A stretch of DNA of 64,000 nucleotides from JAMQKA01 sp031569985 (GTDB taxonomy: Bacteria > Bacteroidota > Rhodothermia > Balneolales > Balneolaceae): NCBI RefSeq assembly GCF_031569985.1, contig NZ_JAMQKA010000010.1:83922-147921 (forward strand), given 5' to 3'. This document shows, piece by piece, positions 8,493-17,380 of the stretch. The first letter of the stretch is position 1. Each line of letters opens with the position of its first letter. Under the pieces are notes generated by a model. The model ran no database searches. It saw nothing but the letters and a program-made list of their open reading frames with translations, and had not been told where the DNA came from. The position numbers and the translations under genes were made by a program.

Positions 8493-9662
8493 TTAAACAG
8501 CTACTAGCAGCGCCGTGCCATACATGATGGCGACTCCCAAGACAAAACCAGTAAGATTAGGAACGGTAAACCACGACTTGGAAGGAGCGTTTTTGGTGAG
8601 AAAGACTCCGACTTCCACAATAACCTGTAGGATAGCCCCCGCCCCGATGGCAAACAGGATAGCGCCCCAGTGCGGTGCGTATGAAAAAGCCCCGATAAGC
8701 GTTCCGGCTGCCGCAGGGAGGCCCGCCAAGAGCGTCAGATTGACGAATGTGCCGAAGCTGGTTTTCCTGCTCAACAGGGGCGCTGCTATACCGATACCCT
8801 CCGTCAGGTTGTGAAGGGTAAATCCCACCACGAGAAAAGAGCCCAGCGCCGCTTCACCCGAAGCCATAGCCGCCCCGACCGCCAGCCCTTCACCAAGGTT
8901 GTGGAGCCCGATACCGAAGGCCAGGTAGGTGGCCAGGGAAAGACCTTCCGGCGCCTGTCCACCCCGGCGACCAACAGCAAAAATGATTAAAAAGGCAATG
9001 CCCGTGGTCAGCCAGACGAGCAGGTTACCACTGAATACGCCGGCTGTCTGCTGTGATATTTCAAATCCCTCTTGCAGGGTGTCGATAAACAGGTACGCGA
9101 GGAGCCCGATTGTGAGTGTGAGCAGAAAGTTGAGCCCTTTAGATCCCAACGTTTTCAGGTAGGGGTAGAATAGCAATCCAAGGCCTACTGGTATTACCCC
9201 GATATAGATCCCCAGCAAAATATAAGCACCCACACGCTGCAACGACCAGGCTGGTGTAGGTTCCGCAATTTCAATGGTATGGCTGAACGTTGCGCCGGTA
9301 CTTGTGATAAGTTTTATTTCGTGTAGCTCATGCCGAACCCATGGGTAGGGAATGTCTATTTTAGCAGTAGAAAGGCGAGATAAGGAACCTTTCGGAGTCT
9401 GTGTAAATTCCCAGTAGGCGTCGTCGACCAGTACCTGGGCTATCTTGACCGGCTCCGAGCCATTGACGCGAACGGTCAGGTGGATACCCTCCTCATCCAG
9501 CACGGTACGCTCCACGGTTACTTCTTCAATGGGAGGGGCCTGAACACCCAGCGGCTCCAGGGGATTGGTTGCAAAAAACAGGGCGATCGATCCCAAGAGT
9601 AGTACGACTGGCAGTATCAGCCAAGTCCATTTCGGAAGGCGTTGTGTTATCTTGTCGCTCAT
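8493..9662 (-). CDS. ZIP-family metal transporter with an extra periplasmic domain
   Basis: A 389-residue membrane protein. Residues 12-30 form a first helix, and about 110 residues of beta-rich soluble sequence follow (35-140), which is not part of a usual ZIP protein. The ZIP fold then runs from about 145 to the end with roughly eight helices. Both metal-binding helices are clear: GLHNLGEGLAVGAA and TLHNLTEGIGIAAP, each carrying the HNxxEG motif. It should move a divalent metal such as Fe, Zn or Mn across the inner membrane. Its ATG overlaps the stop of the multicopper oxidase gene by 4 bases, indicating translational coupling. Oxidase and transporter may act on the same metal; that is inference. 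Confidence 0.9.
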   Translation of the reverse strand: MSDKITQRLPKWTWLILPVVLLLGSIALFFATNPLEPLGVQAPPIEEVTVERTVLDEEGIHLTVRVNGSEPVKIAQVLVDDAYWEFTQTPKGSLSRLSTAKIDIPYPWVRHELHEIKLITSTGATFSHTIEIAEPTPAWSLQRVGAYILLGIYIGVIPVGLGLLFYPYLKTLGSKGLNFLLTLTIGLLAYLFIDTLQEGFEISQQTAGVFSGNLLVWLTTGIAFLIIFAVGRRGGQAPEGLSLATYLAFGIGLHNLGEGLAVGAAMASGEAALGSFLVVGFTLHNLTEGIGIAAPLLSRKTSFGTFVNLTLLAGLPAAAGTLIGAFSYAPHWGAILFAIGAGAILQVIVEVGVFLTKNAPSKSWFTVPNLTGFVLGVAIMYGTALLVAV

Positions 9663-10780
9663 ACCGATATCTCCGCATCCTTATTTACGACATCGAAAAA
9701 GCTCATCCAGCCCAGCTCGGCAAACTCTGACTGGTGAGCGTGGAACATATATTTGCCGGGCTCAAAGTCTTCGAACGAAAATTCTAGAATTCCACGCTGT
9801 GCCTGGCACATCATCACCGTATCGATATTCTCATTTGTGGGGGTCAGCGTGGTGCCATGATCATAGAAGTCGAAGAAGTTGGCGTGCAAGTGAAAGGAGT
9901 TGATCGGGTCGAACTCCGTGATGTTGATCAGGTAGACCCTGATCGGCTGGTCATGTTGCACTTTGATCGGTTTGTGTTGATAAGCAAACGCGACCGTATT
10001 AGCGGCATACACTTCATTATCGTTGTCAAAATTTGTGTCAAAGCCGTTCATTACGATTATGAACTCCTGCCAGCGTTCGTTTTCCTTGGTACCCAACAGG
10101 CGGGAACGAGCGGTATCTTCATACTCCGGGTGACGCTCAGGGTCAGGATCGACAATAAAAGCACCGTACAAACCCTTGTGAATATGGCGTTTTAGTGGGG
10201 TGGAGTGGCAATGGTAGAGATGACATCCGAAGGGTGCTGCATCAAACTCGTAGGTAAAAGATTCGGCCGGACCGATCATTCCGGGCCCGGTACCAGGGAT
10301 TCCATCCATCGATGAGGAGTGAATTCCATGAAAATGGATGGTGTGAGCGTGTGAACCCGCATTAATGAAATGGATTCGGATACGATCGCCCTCGGTACAG
10401 CGAAGAGTGGGGCCCGGAACACGTCCATTATAGGTCCACGCCGGGAAAAAGATACCGGGAGCTATTTCGATCTCTTTGTCAATGGCCGAGATTTCATACT
10501 CCCGCAGGGTCTGTCCGTTTGGCAAAGTGGAAACGTTACCGGTATCCCAATCTGTTAACATCTGGTGGGGATCAAAACCGTTGCGCTGGTGGTCCACCTG
10601 ACCCATGGTTGTCATTGCACCGTGCCCTTTATTCTGCGCGGCTGTTTTTGGGGATTGTTCCCCGTTGTAGGTAGGTTGGTCTTTTTGGCCCAGACCGGAG
10701 AACAGCGATCCAAGCAAGGTGGCGGCACCAGAGAACAGACCGGTTTTCAGGAAGAACTTTCTGGAAAATTTAGGCGACAT
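9659..10780 (-). CDS. Two-domain multicopper oxidase, exported
   Basis: A 373-residue protein with a Tat-like or Sec-like N-terminus (SRKFFLKTG then a hydrophobic stretch; only one Arg, so Tat is uncertain) and a His/Met-rich linker. Two cupredoxin domains follow. Domain 1 carries HTIHFHGIH (146-154) and HLYHCHSTPLKRHIHKG (187-203), containing the type 1 copper Cys at 191. Domain 2 carries FHLHANFF (296-303) and FHAHQSEFAELGWM (346-359), with no Cys. Type 1 copper only in domain 1 is the layout of type C two-domain oxidases, which are trimeric and related to nitrite reductase. Copper, iron or manganese oxidation in the periplasm is possible. It is co-translated with the ZIP transporter. Confidence 0.9.
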   Translation of the reverse strand: MSPKFSRKFFLKTGLFSGAATLLGSLFSGLGQKDQPTYNGEQSPKTAAQNKGHGAMTTMGQVDHQRNGFDPHQMLTDWDTGNVSTLPNGQTLREYEISAIDKEIEIAPGIFFPAWTYNGRVPGPTLRCTEGDRIRIHFINAGSHAHTIHFHGIHSSSMDGIPGTGPGMIGPAESFTYEFDAAPFGCHLYHCHSTPLKRHIHKGLYGAFIVDPDPERHPEYEDTARSRLLGTKENERWQEFIIVMNGFDTNFDNDNEVYAANTVAFAYQHKPIKVQHDQPIRVYLINITEFDPINSFHLHANFFDFYDHGTTLTPTNENIDTVMMCQAQRGILEFSFEDFEPGKYMFHAHQSEFAELGWMSFFDVVNKDAEISV

Positions 10781-10991
10781 AACAACCTCCTGGCTGGTTA
10801 ATCAGCAAGTATTATTAATATAGAAAAAAATAATTTTTAGTTAAAGCTAATTAGGGGCAAGAAGTGAGATGGGAGACTTGGGATGAGCACATTCTGTCTT
10901 TTTTGACCTGATGGGACTGCGATATTACTCGTAAAGAAGTAAGATCTGCAGATTAAGTAAGGCACGGCTGAACCGGTCTCCCCTTATAAAT

Positions 10992-11582
10992 TTACTGTTT
11001 AGCGGCGGAAAGCTGGAGTTCTTTTGTCAGGATGAAATCGCTAAATTCAGAGGCATCTCCGTTTGCGGCGTTGGCAGCCAAGTGGATTTGAACTTCATCT
11101 TGGCGTTGCGGTGCAATCCATTTGAACTGCCAGTAGGTAGACTCATTTCCTGTGAGTTCCGTCCCCTTTGCGGAGTGCTGTAGGTACTGGATGCTGTCGG
11201 GCGTGTTTGAGGTGAACTGCGTGCGATCAGATTGCGGACTGAACATGCCGGCTTGCCAGCCATCTGCAAATCGAGCCGTGAGCTGGAACCCGGCTTTTGC
11301 CAATCCAGGACGTTCTATGTGAATGCGAATCATATAGGATTGACCGCTTTTATATTCTTGAGGGAATCCATCAACAGATAGTTTACCTTCGTCATGGTTA
11401 AGTGGATAATCAAAATGACAGCTGTGGCAGGTATCCTCTCCAAATCCCCCGGTAAAGGCCCCGGTTAGGTGTTCGGGATATTTATTGGGTACAGACCCCG
11501 ATACGGAGCTGCCCACTTCAAACCCCAAGCCAACAAGTAACGTCAGGACTGTAGGGAGAATTAGTTTAATCATATGAATCAT
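10992..11582 (-). CDS. Secreted CxxCH protein (choice-of-anchor V/Reeler-like)
   Basis: About 197 residues. Start choice is open: ATGs at 11582 and 11573 both precede the hydrophobic signal (MIKLILPTVLTLLVGLGFE), and neither has a strong ribosome binding site. Near residue 50 of the mature region lies GFGEDTCHSCHFDYPLN, which fits a CxxCH haem c site or a redox Cys pair. A beta-sandwich-like segment follows (SYMIRIHIERPGLAKAGFQL ... STYWQFKWIAPQ), resembling the Reeler/choice-of-anchor V domains of Bacteroidota secreted proteins. No cytochrome partner is adjacent. Function is unknown; a periplasmic or surface redox or adhesion role is possible. Confidence 0.7.
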   Translation of the reverse strand: MIHMIKLILPTVLTLLVGLGFEVGSSVSGSVPNKYPEHLTGAFTGGFGEDTCHSCHFDYPLNHDEGKLSVDGFPQEYKSGQSYMIRIHIERPGLAKAGFQLTARFADGWQAGMFSPQSDRTQFTSNTPDSIQYLQHSAKGTELTGNESTYWQFKWIAPQRQDEVQIHLAANAANGDASEFSDFILTKELQLSAAKQ

Positions 11583-11698
11583 GTAAGTGGATGAAATGGA
11601 TTCCAGAAGTATTGACTTGAGGAACAAATTTACGCTAATAGAAATAACCTCAAAATTAATAAAGATAAAATGGCTACCAAGGTATAAATACCCTCTCT

Positions 11699-11865
11699 GT
11701 CATCCTGTACCACAGCTACGCCATGGCTTCAAAGAGTGGGTCTGATCTGGGATTTCGTGGGGCTGTCTGGCGTTGATAACATTTTTTAATCAGATTAGCG
11801 CTATGGTTCCCTGCGAGATCCTGAAACAAGTTCGGGATGACACCATCTTTTTTAACCGCTAAACG
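11699..11865 (+). repeat. Interspersed repeat with GTCATCC inverted ends (copy 1)
   Basis: This non-coding stretch (within the 11583-12008 spacer) starts GTCATCCTG and ends CGGGATGACACC followed by TTTAACCGCTAAA. It shares ordered blocks with 52888-53060: CAGATTAGCGCTA against CAGATCAGCGCTTA, then GCGAGATC against ACGAGATC, GGATGACAC, and the AACCGCTAAA tail, all in the same orientation. The rest of the spacer holds a degraded ATCTGCG...ATCTGCGGG motif near 11895-11930, also seen near 8405-8435. I see no gene here. Confidence 0.65.
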
Positions 11866-12008
11866 TGTAAAGAAAAATTACTCGGTTAGAGTCGGATAAT
11901 CTGCGAACTCTGCGCCATCTGCGGGAATAAAATTCTCCCCGTAATTATTTGGAAACAAGTTCAATTAATCCAGCAATTGCTTACTGAACCCGCCTCATCC
12001 GGGTTCTA

Positions 12009-13022
12009 TTAGTTTATTACCGCCCGCCCCAGATAATTCGTATCAGTGCCGAACCAGATGGAGTTGGTTTCTTCGTCAAATACCATATGCCGGACGGTGC
12101 CGCCGCCACTCTCAATTTCAGTAGAGCTGACAAACTCTTTCGATTTTGTATCAAACCCGACAAACATGTTGGGATCAACCCCGGTTTCAACAACCCAGAA
12201 ATGATCCTGATCATCAACCGTTACCGCGTAGGGGCGTGAGCTGGTACCAGAAGGCAACGGCCACTCCTGGAAGGAACCGTCAGCAGGATCATACATTCCC
12301 ACATAGCCTCGGGAATAGTCGCCGTACCAGATGGTACCGTCAGAGGTTTGTGCCAGTCGGCGGGGACGTGAATCTGCATTGGGGAGCTCAATTTCGGTAA
12401 GCTCCATCGTTTCAGGATCTACAGTGGCTAACTTATTAGTGCCAAACAGGGCGATCCACGGCTGCTCCATGTTTTGATCCATGATAATGCCATATGGTCG
12501 TGCCCGTGGAGTTTCCACCGGAATGATAGTCGGTTCGCCGGTTTCAACATTGAAAAACCCAACCGAGTTTGCCCCCTGTGATGTGAACCACATATTGCCA
12601 TCCTCGTTGAACGCTATGGTATGCGGATCGCGGGCACTGTTGTCGTCGGGCATCATGTATTTGGTGATTTCCCCGGTCTCGGGATTAACTTTACCGATGT
12701 GGTTGGCACGGTTTCCGGCGTACCATGGGAACCCGTTGTCATCGACGACCACGGTGTGGGGTCCCGCCCCATCTTCGAGATCAATTTTACGAAATTCTTC
12801 AGTTTCTGGATCAAATTCGCCTACGTAGTGGGAGCGCTGTCCGACAAACCAGATGTCGCCATCGGGAGCCACATAGGGATCACGCGGTCGGCTGTTTTCC
12901 CAGGGTACCTGCCATTCGCTGATCTGAACTTCTACGACGGCATTGGTATCGATTTCTTTATCGGAGAATGCATATACAAATAATACGGCAATACTCAGGA
13001 TGGATAAGGTTAGCTTCTTCAT
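12009..13022 (-). CDS. Exported Vgb-like (streptogramin lyase-type) seven-bladed beta-propeller protein
   Basis: A 337-residue protein with a signal peptide (LSILSIAVLFVYAFS) followed by repeated propeller blades of the virginiamycin B lyase type. The recurring unit is P-(Y/H)-x-V...DxxGxxWFxG...(Y/H)xGxFDPETxE, for example GDIWFVGQRSHYVGEFDPE, GNMWFTSQGANSVGFFNVE and TIWYGDYSRGYVGMYDPA. Vgb linearises streptogramin B antibiotics, but most exported homologues in environmental bacteria have no shown lyase activity and are usually only named by similarity. I would not infer antibiotic resistance. It stands alone between non-coding spacers. Confidence 0.85.
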   Translation of the reverse strand: MKKLTLSILSIAVLFVYAFSDKEIDTNAVVEVQISEWQVPWENSRPRDPYVAPDGDIWFVGQRSHYVGEFDPETEEFRKIDLEDGAGPHTVVVDDNGFPWYAGNRANHIGKVNPETGEITKYMMPDDNSARDPHTIAFNEDGNMWFTSQGANSVGFFNVETGEPTIIPVETPRARPYGIIMDQNMEQPWIALFGTNKLATVDPETMELTEIELPNADSRPRRLAQTSDGTIWYGDYSRGYVGMYDPADGSFQEWPLPSGTSSRPYAVTVDDQDHFWVVETGVDPNMFVGFDTKSKEFVSSTEIESGGGTVRHMVFDEETNSIWFGTDTNYLGRAVIN

Positions 13023-13497
13023 AACCGGAAATATTTTATGAGGAGTTAATATATATGACGGTCTGCGTTACAATAATCAACGACCGCTTGTTTGGGTGCT
13101 ACTAAGGAAATCTCCAGTATATATGTTACAACCCAAAGTTGAAGAAATTCTGAATGTTTTGCGAGGGAATATGTTGCCTTTATTAGTCGGGTTAATATTC
13201 TCCTAATAATATCCTGGCAACCATAAAAAGTAATGCCCTATCTATTCGCGGGAATTAATTCCCACGCCAGTGATTGCTGAAGCAGGGTATTGTGAGGCAG
13301 CATAGGGTCGGGTGTACGACACCTTCCCAGCGATTTTTAATTTTTTTAGTAGTTTGTTCATGGTTGGGAGACAGTTGCACTACTGACCAATCAGTTGGGC
13401 CAAAGATTTTCACAGATGAAAATTAATGAATACAGATATAGAACATGTATTCTAACAAGGATTTCCACAATCAATATTAACCTGTGTAGATCTGTGG
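13023..13497. other. Intergenic region with decayed repeats
   Basis: About 475 bases with no supportable gene. It includes the promoter side of the Vgb-like gene, one good copy of the GCGGGAATTAATTCCC palindromic repeat (13247-13268), and near 13410-13500 a degraded repeat with the words TTTTCACAGATGAAAATTAA and CTGTGTAGATCTGTGGC. Such decayed words are frequent in spacers of Bacteroidota-like genomes. Confidence 0.5.
13247..13268. repeat. Short interspersed palindromic repeat, copy B
   Basis: CGCGGGAATTAATTCCCACGCC is nearly self-complementary around an AATT centre. On the minus strand the context AATCACTG - palindrome - AATAGAT matches the flanks of copy C at 18087-18108 (AATCACTG ... AATAGAT), so the repeated unit is about 40 bases and the copies lie in opposite orientations. 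Confidence 0.75.
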
Positions 13498-14289
13498 CTA
13501 ATTCTTCAAAATGGATTCGTCCAGCATGTCATTTTCCCGGAATACAAAAGAGTTGGAGAGTAAAATCCCGAGGTAAACAGAGAGGACTGTTCCGGCAAAA
13601 ATGGCAAGCATAATCATAATCTGGTATTTGATGGCGATGATCGGTGAGCTGCCGCTGAGAATTTGCCCCGTCATCATGCCGGGCAGTGAGACGAGTCCGA
13701 TGGTGGCCATAGTTGCCAGGGTGGGGTTGGCTGAACGTTTAAGAGCTCGCTGGAAAAAGGGAAACAGCGCCTCATGCCTTGTGGCACCGCAGGCCAGGTA
13801 AAACTGGTAGCGCTCTTTTTGCTCTTTCAGGCTGTAATAGAAATCGTTGATGCCGATCACGTTACTCCGCAGACAGTTGCCCAGCACCATGCCGGTGATC
13901 GGGATGGTATACTGGGCGGCCAAAAACTTGGGAAGCTGGATCACCAGCTCAAGGAAAAAGAGATCGATCAGGATTATGCCGAAAAAGGTGGCCCCGAAGA
14001 TGGGAAGGATCAGCTTCCACTGCCGGTTTAGCTCACTTCGGTCGATCGTGGCAAAATCGGCCACGCCCACCATCACCAGGATCCATGCCATGTTGATCCA
14101 CGCATTGTCCAGCACAAACAGGTATTCCAGGTAGTAACCAACAAACAGCAGCTGCAAGGTCATCCGCAGTGTGGCAATGCCCAGTTTTTTGTTGAGTCCC
14201 GTTTTATAGCGCCACAGGATGAACGCCGGGATCAGCAAAATCAGGAAGCCGATGCCCAGTTGCAGCCAACCCAGATCAATAATTTCCAT
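13498..14289 (-). CDS. fetB: FetB-like ABC transporter permease (iron export type)
   Basis: A 263-residue membrane protein of the UPF0014/FetB family with about seven hydrophobic segments. Family hallmarks are visible: IPITGMVLGNCLRSNVIG in the middle, ACGATRHEALFPFFQRAL, and the near-invariant TIGLVSLPGMMTGQILSG followed by AIKYQIMI. In E. coli FetB with ATPase FetA exports iron and protects against oxidative stress. Here the ATPase gene lies upstream on the same strand but 194 bases away, with a short inverted repeat between them, so co-transcription is likely but not certain. Confidence 0.88.
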   Translation of the reverse strand: MEIIDLGWLQLGIGFLILLIPAFILWRYKTGLNKKLGIATLRMTLQLLFVGYYLEYLFVLDNAWINMAWILVMVGVADFATIDRSELNRQWKLILPIFGATFFGIILIDLFFLELVIQLPKFLAAQYTIPITGMVLGNCLRSNVIGINDFYYSLKEQKERYQFYLACGATRHEALFPFFQRALKRSANPTLATMATIGLVSLPGMMTGQILSGSSPIIAIKYQIMIMLAIFAGTVLSVYLGILLSNSFVFRENDMLDESILKN

Positions 14290-14327
14290 AAAATTATGAC
14301 ACGTCTTTAAATTTCTAGTTTAAAACT

Positions 14328-14401
14328 TGTAGAGACACATTGAATGTGTCTTAAGATAATGCCGGTTGAAGTAAGCAAGACGGATGCAATACGTCTCTGC
14401 A
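14328..14401. repeat. Inverted-repeat element between fetA and fetB
   Basis: The element is bounded by TGTAGAGAC and GTCTCTGCA, with an internal hairpin GACACAT/ATGTGTC. It belongs to the widespread class of GTAGAGACGC-type intergenic repeats. It lies in the 194-base spacer splitting the two ABC transporter genes, and could fold in the transcript and affect expression of the distal permease gene. Confidence 0.6.
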
Positions 14402-14483
14402 GGCTTTTAATGTAAGCGTTGGTTTCACATTTATGACATTTGTGCTACCCTTATCCTTGTCAATTTTGTGTTAATCCGTGGCC

Positions 14484-15113
14484 CTATTTCAGTTCAATGA
14501 TTTTATCACACCGCTCCAGCCAAAAGGGATCGTGTGTTGTGGAGATAATCGTCTGCCCATTATCTGAAAACAGCAGGTCGATCGCTTTCTGCTTAGAATC
14601 TTCATCCAGGGCCGAGGTCGGCTCATCCAGCAGCATCAGGGGACGATCAAGCAGATGGCAGAGCACAAGTCCAACGCGCTGCCGTTGACCAGTAGAAAGC
14701 TCCCGGAACGGTTTGGGCAGTAGGGAAGAAGAAAGTCCCAGCAATGAGAGCTTACTTTTGATTTGATCTCCACCCGGTTTTTTTGAACGATTATACTGAA
14801 ATTCAAATATTCTGTCGATCACCTCACCTACGGTGCCATCTCCGATGTTAAGATCTTGTGGGAGCCAGGCCGTGGCTTTGCGGATTGTAGCAAAATTATC
14901 ACTTGCTATGGATGTTCCCTGGTATCGTATATCCCCCGATTTCAACTCTTCAAAACCCAACAGAAGTCGGAGTAGTGTAGTTTTTCCGGTTCCGGAATCC
15001 GCTTTGATCGCCACTTTTTGGCCCATCCCAATCGAAGCTGAAAAGTTGTTGATAACCGGCGTGGTACTGTCCCCATATTGAAAAGTTACCCCGTCAAAGT
15101 TGATCAGTGCCAT
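14484..15113 (-). CDS. fetA: FetA-like ABC transporter ATP-binding protein
   Basis: A 209-residue single-domain ABC ATPase. Walker A is ADSGTGKTTLL (about 38-48), the Q loop lies in ATAWLPQDLNIG, the signature is RELSTGQRQRVGL, Walker B is LMLLDEPTSALD and the switch His is in ISTTHDPFW. It is short, as FetA proteins are, and pairs logically with the FetB-like permease downstream. It would power metal (iron) export. Its ATG follows the antiporter stop by 5 bases, so it is transcribed with that gene. The substrate is assigned from the permease family only. Confidence 0.87.
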   Translation of the reverse strand: MALINFDGVTFQYGDSTTPVINNFSASIGMGQKVAIKADSGTGKTTLLRLLLGFEELKSGDIRYQGTSIASDNFATIRKATAWLPQDLNIGDGTVGEVIDRIFEFQYNRSKKPGGDQIKSKLSLLGLSSSLLPKPFRELSTGQRQRVGLVLCHLLDRPLMLLDEPTSALDEDSKQKAIDLLFSDNGQTIISTTHDPFWLERCDKIIELK

Positions 15114-15118
15114 ATGAA

Positions 15119-17143
15119 TTAGGTCTGCTCGTTTTTAAATGATTCGGTAGCCCTGAAAAGATGAGCACACGTGGTAAACTGGGAGGCGGTTCCGACAAGT
15201 ACTAATCGGTCGCCGGGTTCCACAAGGAAGTCGCCATCGGGATTGCCGATTGTTTTTTCGCCGCGTCGAACGGCCAGTACGCTGAGATCATACTTGTTGC
15301 GCAGCTGCAGCTCACGTAGCGTTTTATTGGCCGAGGGTGATCCTTCTCGTACAGCTACGGCGCGGGTGTGTAATCCTTCCTCATCCAGTCCTTGCAGCAC
15401 CATCAGGTGAGCTTCCTGGATACTTCCGCGCAGGATTTTGTAGTCCTCGGCGCGGAGAGTTCGAATATGTTCTTCAATTTCGTCTTCCGGGATCATGTAG
15501 GCCCCAAGCACCTGTGAGAAAATACGAACAGTGGTCTCCATCTCTTCCGGTATGACAATGTCGGCACCGGCATCCTCCAGCATCTCTACTTCGTTGAGGA
15601 AGCGAGTACGCACCAGGATCTGGAGGGTGGGATTTTCAAAATGGGCGGCTTTGATGATACGCGGGCTTGCAGCGGGATCATTGATGGCGATGACGCAGAG
15701 CTTGGCAGTGGCAATTTCTGCCAGCTCGAGGATGTGCGAACTACTGGCATCGCCATAAATAACCGGGATCTCTTCGGCTCGCATCTCGGCAACCGAATCG
15801 GGATTCATCTCAATCACCACAAATGGGATACCGGTCTCGCGGAGCACCTTTACCAGGCGGCGTCCGGCAGGACCGTATCCCACAATGACGACATGATCTT
15901 CGTGCTCTGGCCTGGTTTCCGGAGTTTTGGCTTCGTTATCGCGTCCCAAATGTTTGAGAGGGGTTTTTGCCAGTGCGGTTCCGAGTCCGGGTCCCAGGTT
16001 TAGCAGAAAGGGGGTCAAAATCATCAGCAATACCGAGACGGCGATGAAGGTTTGTGAACCCAGATCTCCCATCCCCGCCGGCGTCATCCCCGCCATGCGT
16101 CCTGCCCGCTCCAGGACAAAGGAAAACTCCCCGATCTGTGCCAGTGCCAGTCCTGATGCCGCGGCAATGCGAACGGGGTAGCCGAGGGTGAGAAGGCTGG
16201 TGGAGGTGATCAAAAGTTTGAGGATAATGACAACTGCTGCAGTCGCAAGTAAAATAACTGGATACTCGATGACGTAGCTGATATCGAGAAGCATCCCTAC
16301 TGAAACAAAGAAGACAGCGTTAAAGATAGTGCGCAGCGGCAGGATTTCACTGAGCGCCTGTTCGCTAAAATGGCTTTCACTAACTACGAGACCAGCTAAA
16401 AAAGCCCCGAGTGCCAGGCTTACGTTGGCCATGCTGGTGAGGGCGGCCGTGCCAAAACAGATCGCGACTACGGTCAGCAGGAACAGTTCCTGTCGGCGGG
16501 TTTTTGCGACTTTTTCCAAGATCCAGGGTACAATACGGCGTGCCAGGACAATCACAAACGCAATAAGTAGCAGCGCCTTGCCGAGAATCCACAACAGGTC
16601 GAGCCCGGAATCAGATTCTCCGGAGAGGATCGGGATCATAAGCACCATCACAATGATGGCCAAATCCTGGAAGATAAGTACCGCCAGGGAAAGCTGGCCG
16701 GATGGCGTGTCGGTTTCCCGGCGTTGGCTTAAAAGTCCCAGCACGATGGCTGTACTACTCAAGGCCACGAGAAAACCTGTGTAGATGCTGGTGTTGAGAT
16801 TCACTTCAAAAACCATAAGTATCCCCACCACTGCGCCTGTTGTCAATAATACCTGCAGGCCGCCACCCACGAATATCGCTTTACGGATGCGGTTCAGTTT
16901 GTCGAGGCTAAATTCGATACCGATGGTAAACAGCAGTAATATGACCCCGATTTCGGCAAGCATATCGACCAGCTCCTGGTCGGGGACGAGCGCAAGGGCA
17001 TTGGGACCGATGACAACCCCGGCAATAAGGAAGCCTACAATAGGCACTAGCTTGAGACGGTAGCAAAGGTAGGCGATACCCACACTGACCAGGAAGAGGG
17101 CTACAAGTTCATTTAAAAAAGGAAGTCCTACAGCTGGCGTCAT
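15119..17143 (-). CDS. CPA2-family cation/proton antiporter with RCK (TrkA-N/TrkA-C) domains, KefB type
   Basis: A 674-residue protein. Residues 1-385 form a Na+/H+ exchanger-type membrane domain with about 12 helices, including GIEFSLDKLNRIRKAI and LALAQIGEFSFVLERAG. A TrkA-N Rossmann domain follows at about 408-530 (VVIVGYGPAGRRLVKVLRE), and a TrkA-C domain at about 580-665 (LRNKYDLSVLAVRRGEK ... PGDRLVLVGT). The layout matches KefB/C-like and YbaL-like K+/H+ antiporters, which adjust potassium and pH under ligand or nucleotide control. It is the first gene of a run with fetA and fetB, perhaps a stress or ion-balance unit. Confidence 0.93.
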   Translation of the reverse strand: MTPAVGLPFLNELVALFLVSVGIAYLCYRLKLVPIVGFLIAGVVIGPNALALVPDQELVDMLAEIGVILLLFTIGIEFSLDKLNRIRKAIFVGGGLQVLLTTGAVVGILMVFEVNLNTSIYTGFLVALSSTAIVLGLLSQRRETDTPSGQLSLAVLIFQDLAIIVMVLMIPILSGESDSGLDLLWILGKALLLIAFVIVLARRIVPWILEKVAKTRRQELFLLTVVAICFGTAALTSMANVSLALGAFLAGLVVSESHFSEQALSEILPLRTIFNAVFFVSVGMLLDISYVIEYPVILLATAAVVIILKLLITSTSLLTLGYPVRIAAASGLALAQIGEFSFVLERAGRMAGMTPAGMGDLGSQTFIAVSVLLMILTPFLLNLGPGLGTALAKTPLKHLGRDNEAKTPETRPEHEDHVVIVGYGPAGRRLVKVLRETGIPFVVIEMNPDSVAEMRAEEIPVIYGDASSSHILELAEIATAKLCVIAINDPAASPRIIKAAHFENPTLQILVRTRFLNEVEMLEDAGADIVIPEEMETTVRIFSQVLGAYMIPEDEIEEHIRTLRAEDYKILRGSIQEAHLMVLQGLDEEGLHTRAVAVREGSPSANKTLRELQLRNKYDLSVLAVRRGEKTIGNPDGDFLVEPGDRLVLVGTASQFTTCAHLFRATESFKNEQT

Positions 17144-17318
17144 CTACTTTGTTGGTCGGTTAATTGAATCAAATTAAAGAAACGAAGATAACGGATAGAA
17201 AATGAAATTAAGAATTAGGAATTTAAAAATTAAGAATGGAGAATTAGGAGGGAACCCATCCTAGAATAGGTTGACAACCTAGCACAAAAATACGCATTAC
17301 GAATTATGCATTACTCAT

Positions 17319-17356
17319 AAAAAACTCGTCGGTTTAATAAGGCATAAACCGACGAG
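17319..17356 (-). terminator. Intrinsic terminator of the DJ-1/PfpI gene
   Basis: A perfect 12-base stem, CTCGTCGGTTTA with TAAACCGACGAG, and an 8-base loop are followed on the minus strand by a T-run (plus-strand A-run at 17319-17324). It lies 24 bases after the stop of the DJ-1/PfpI gene. The remaining spacer to 17144 contains AATTAAGAATTAGGAATT-like low-complexity words only. Confidence 0.88.
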
Positions 17357-17380
17357 CAGGATTAAATAAGTTGAAATTGA

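Noticed and set aside
12009..13022. Antibiotic-resistance reading of the Vgb-like gene
   Set aside because: Vgb-like propellers are widespread in environmental bacteria; similarity of blades alone does not support streptogramin lyase activity.
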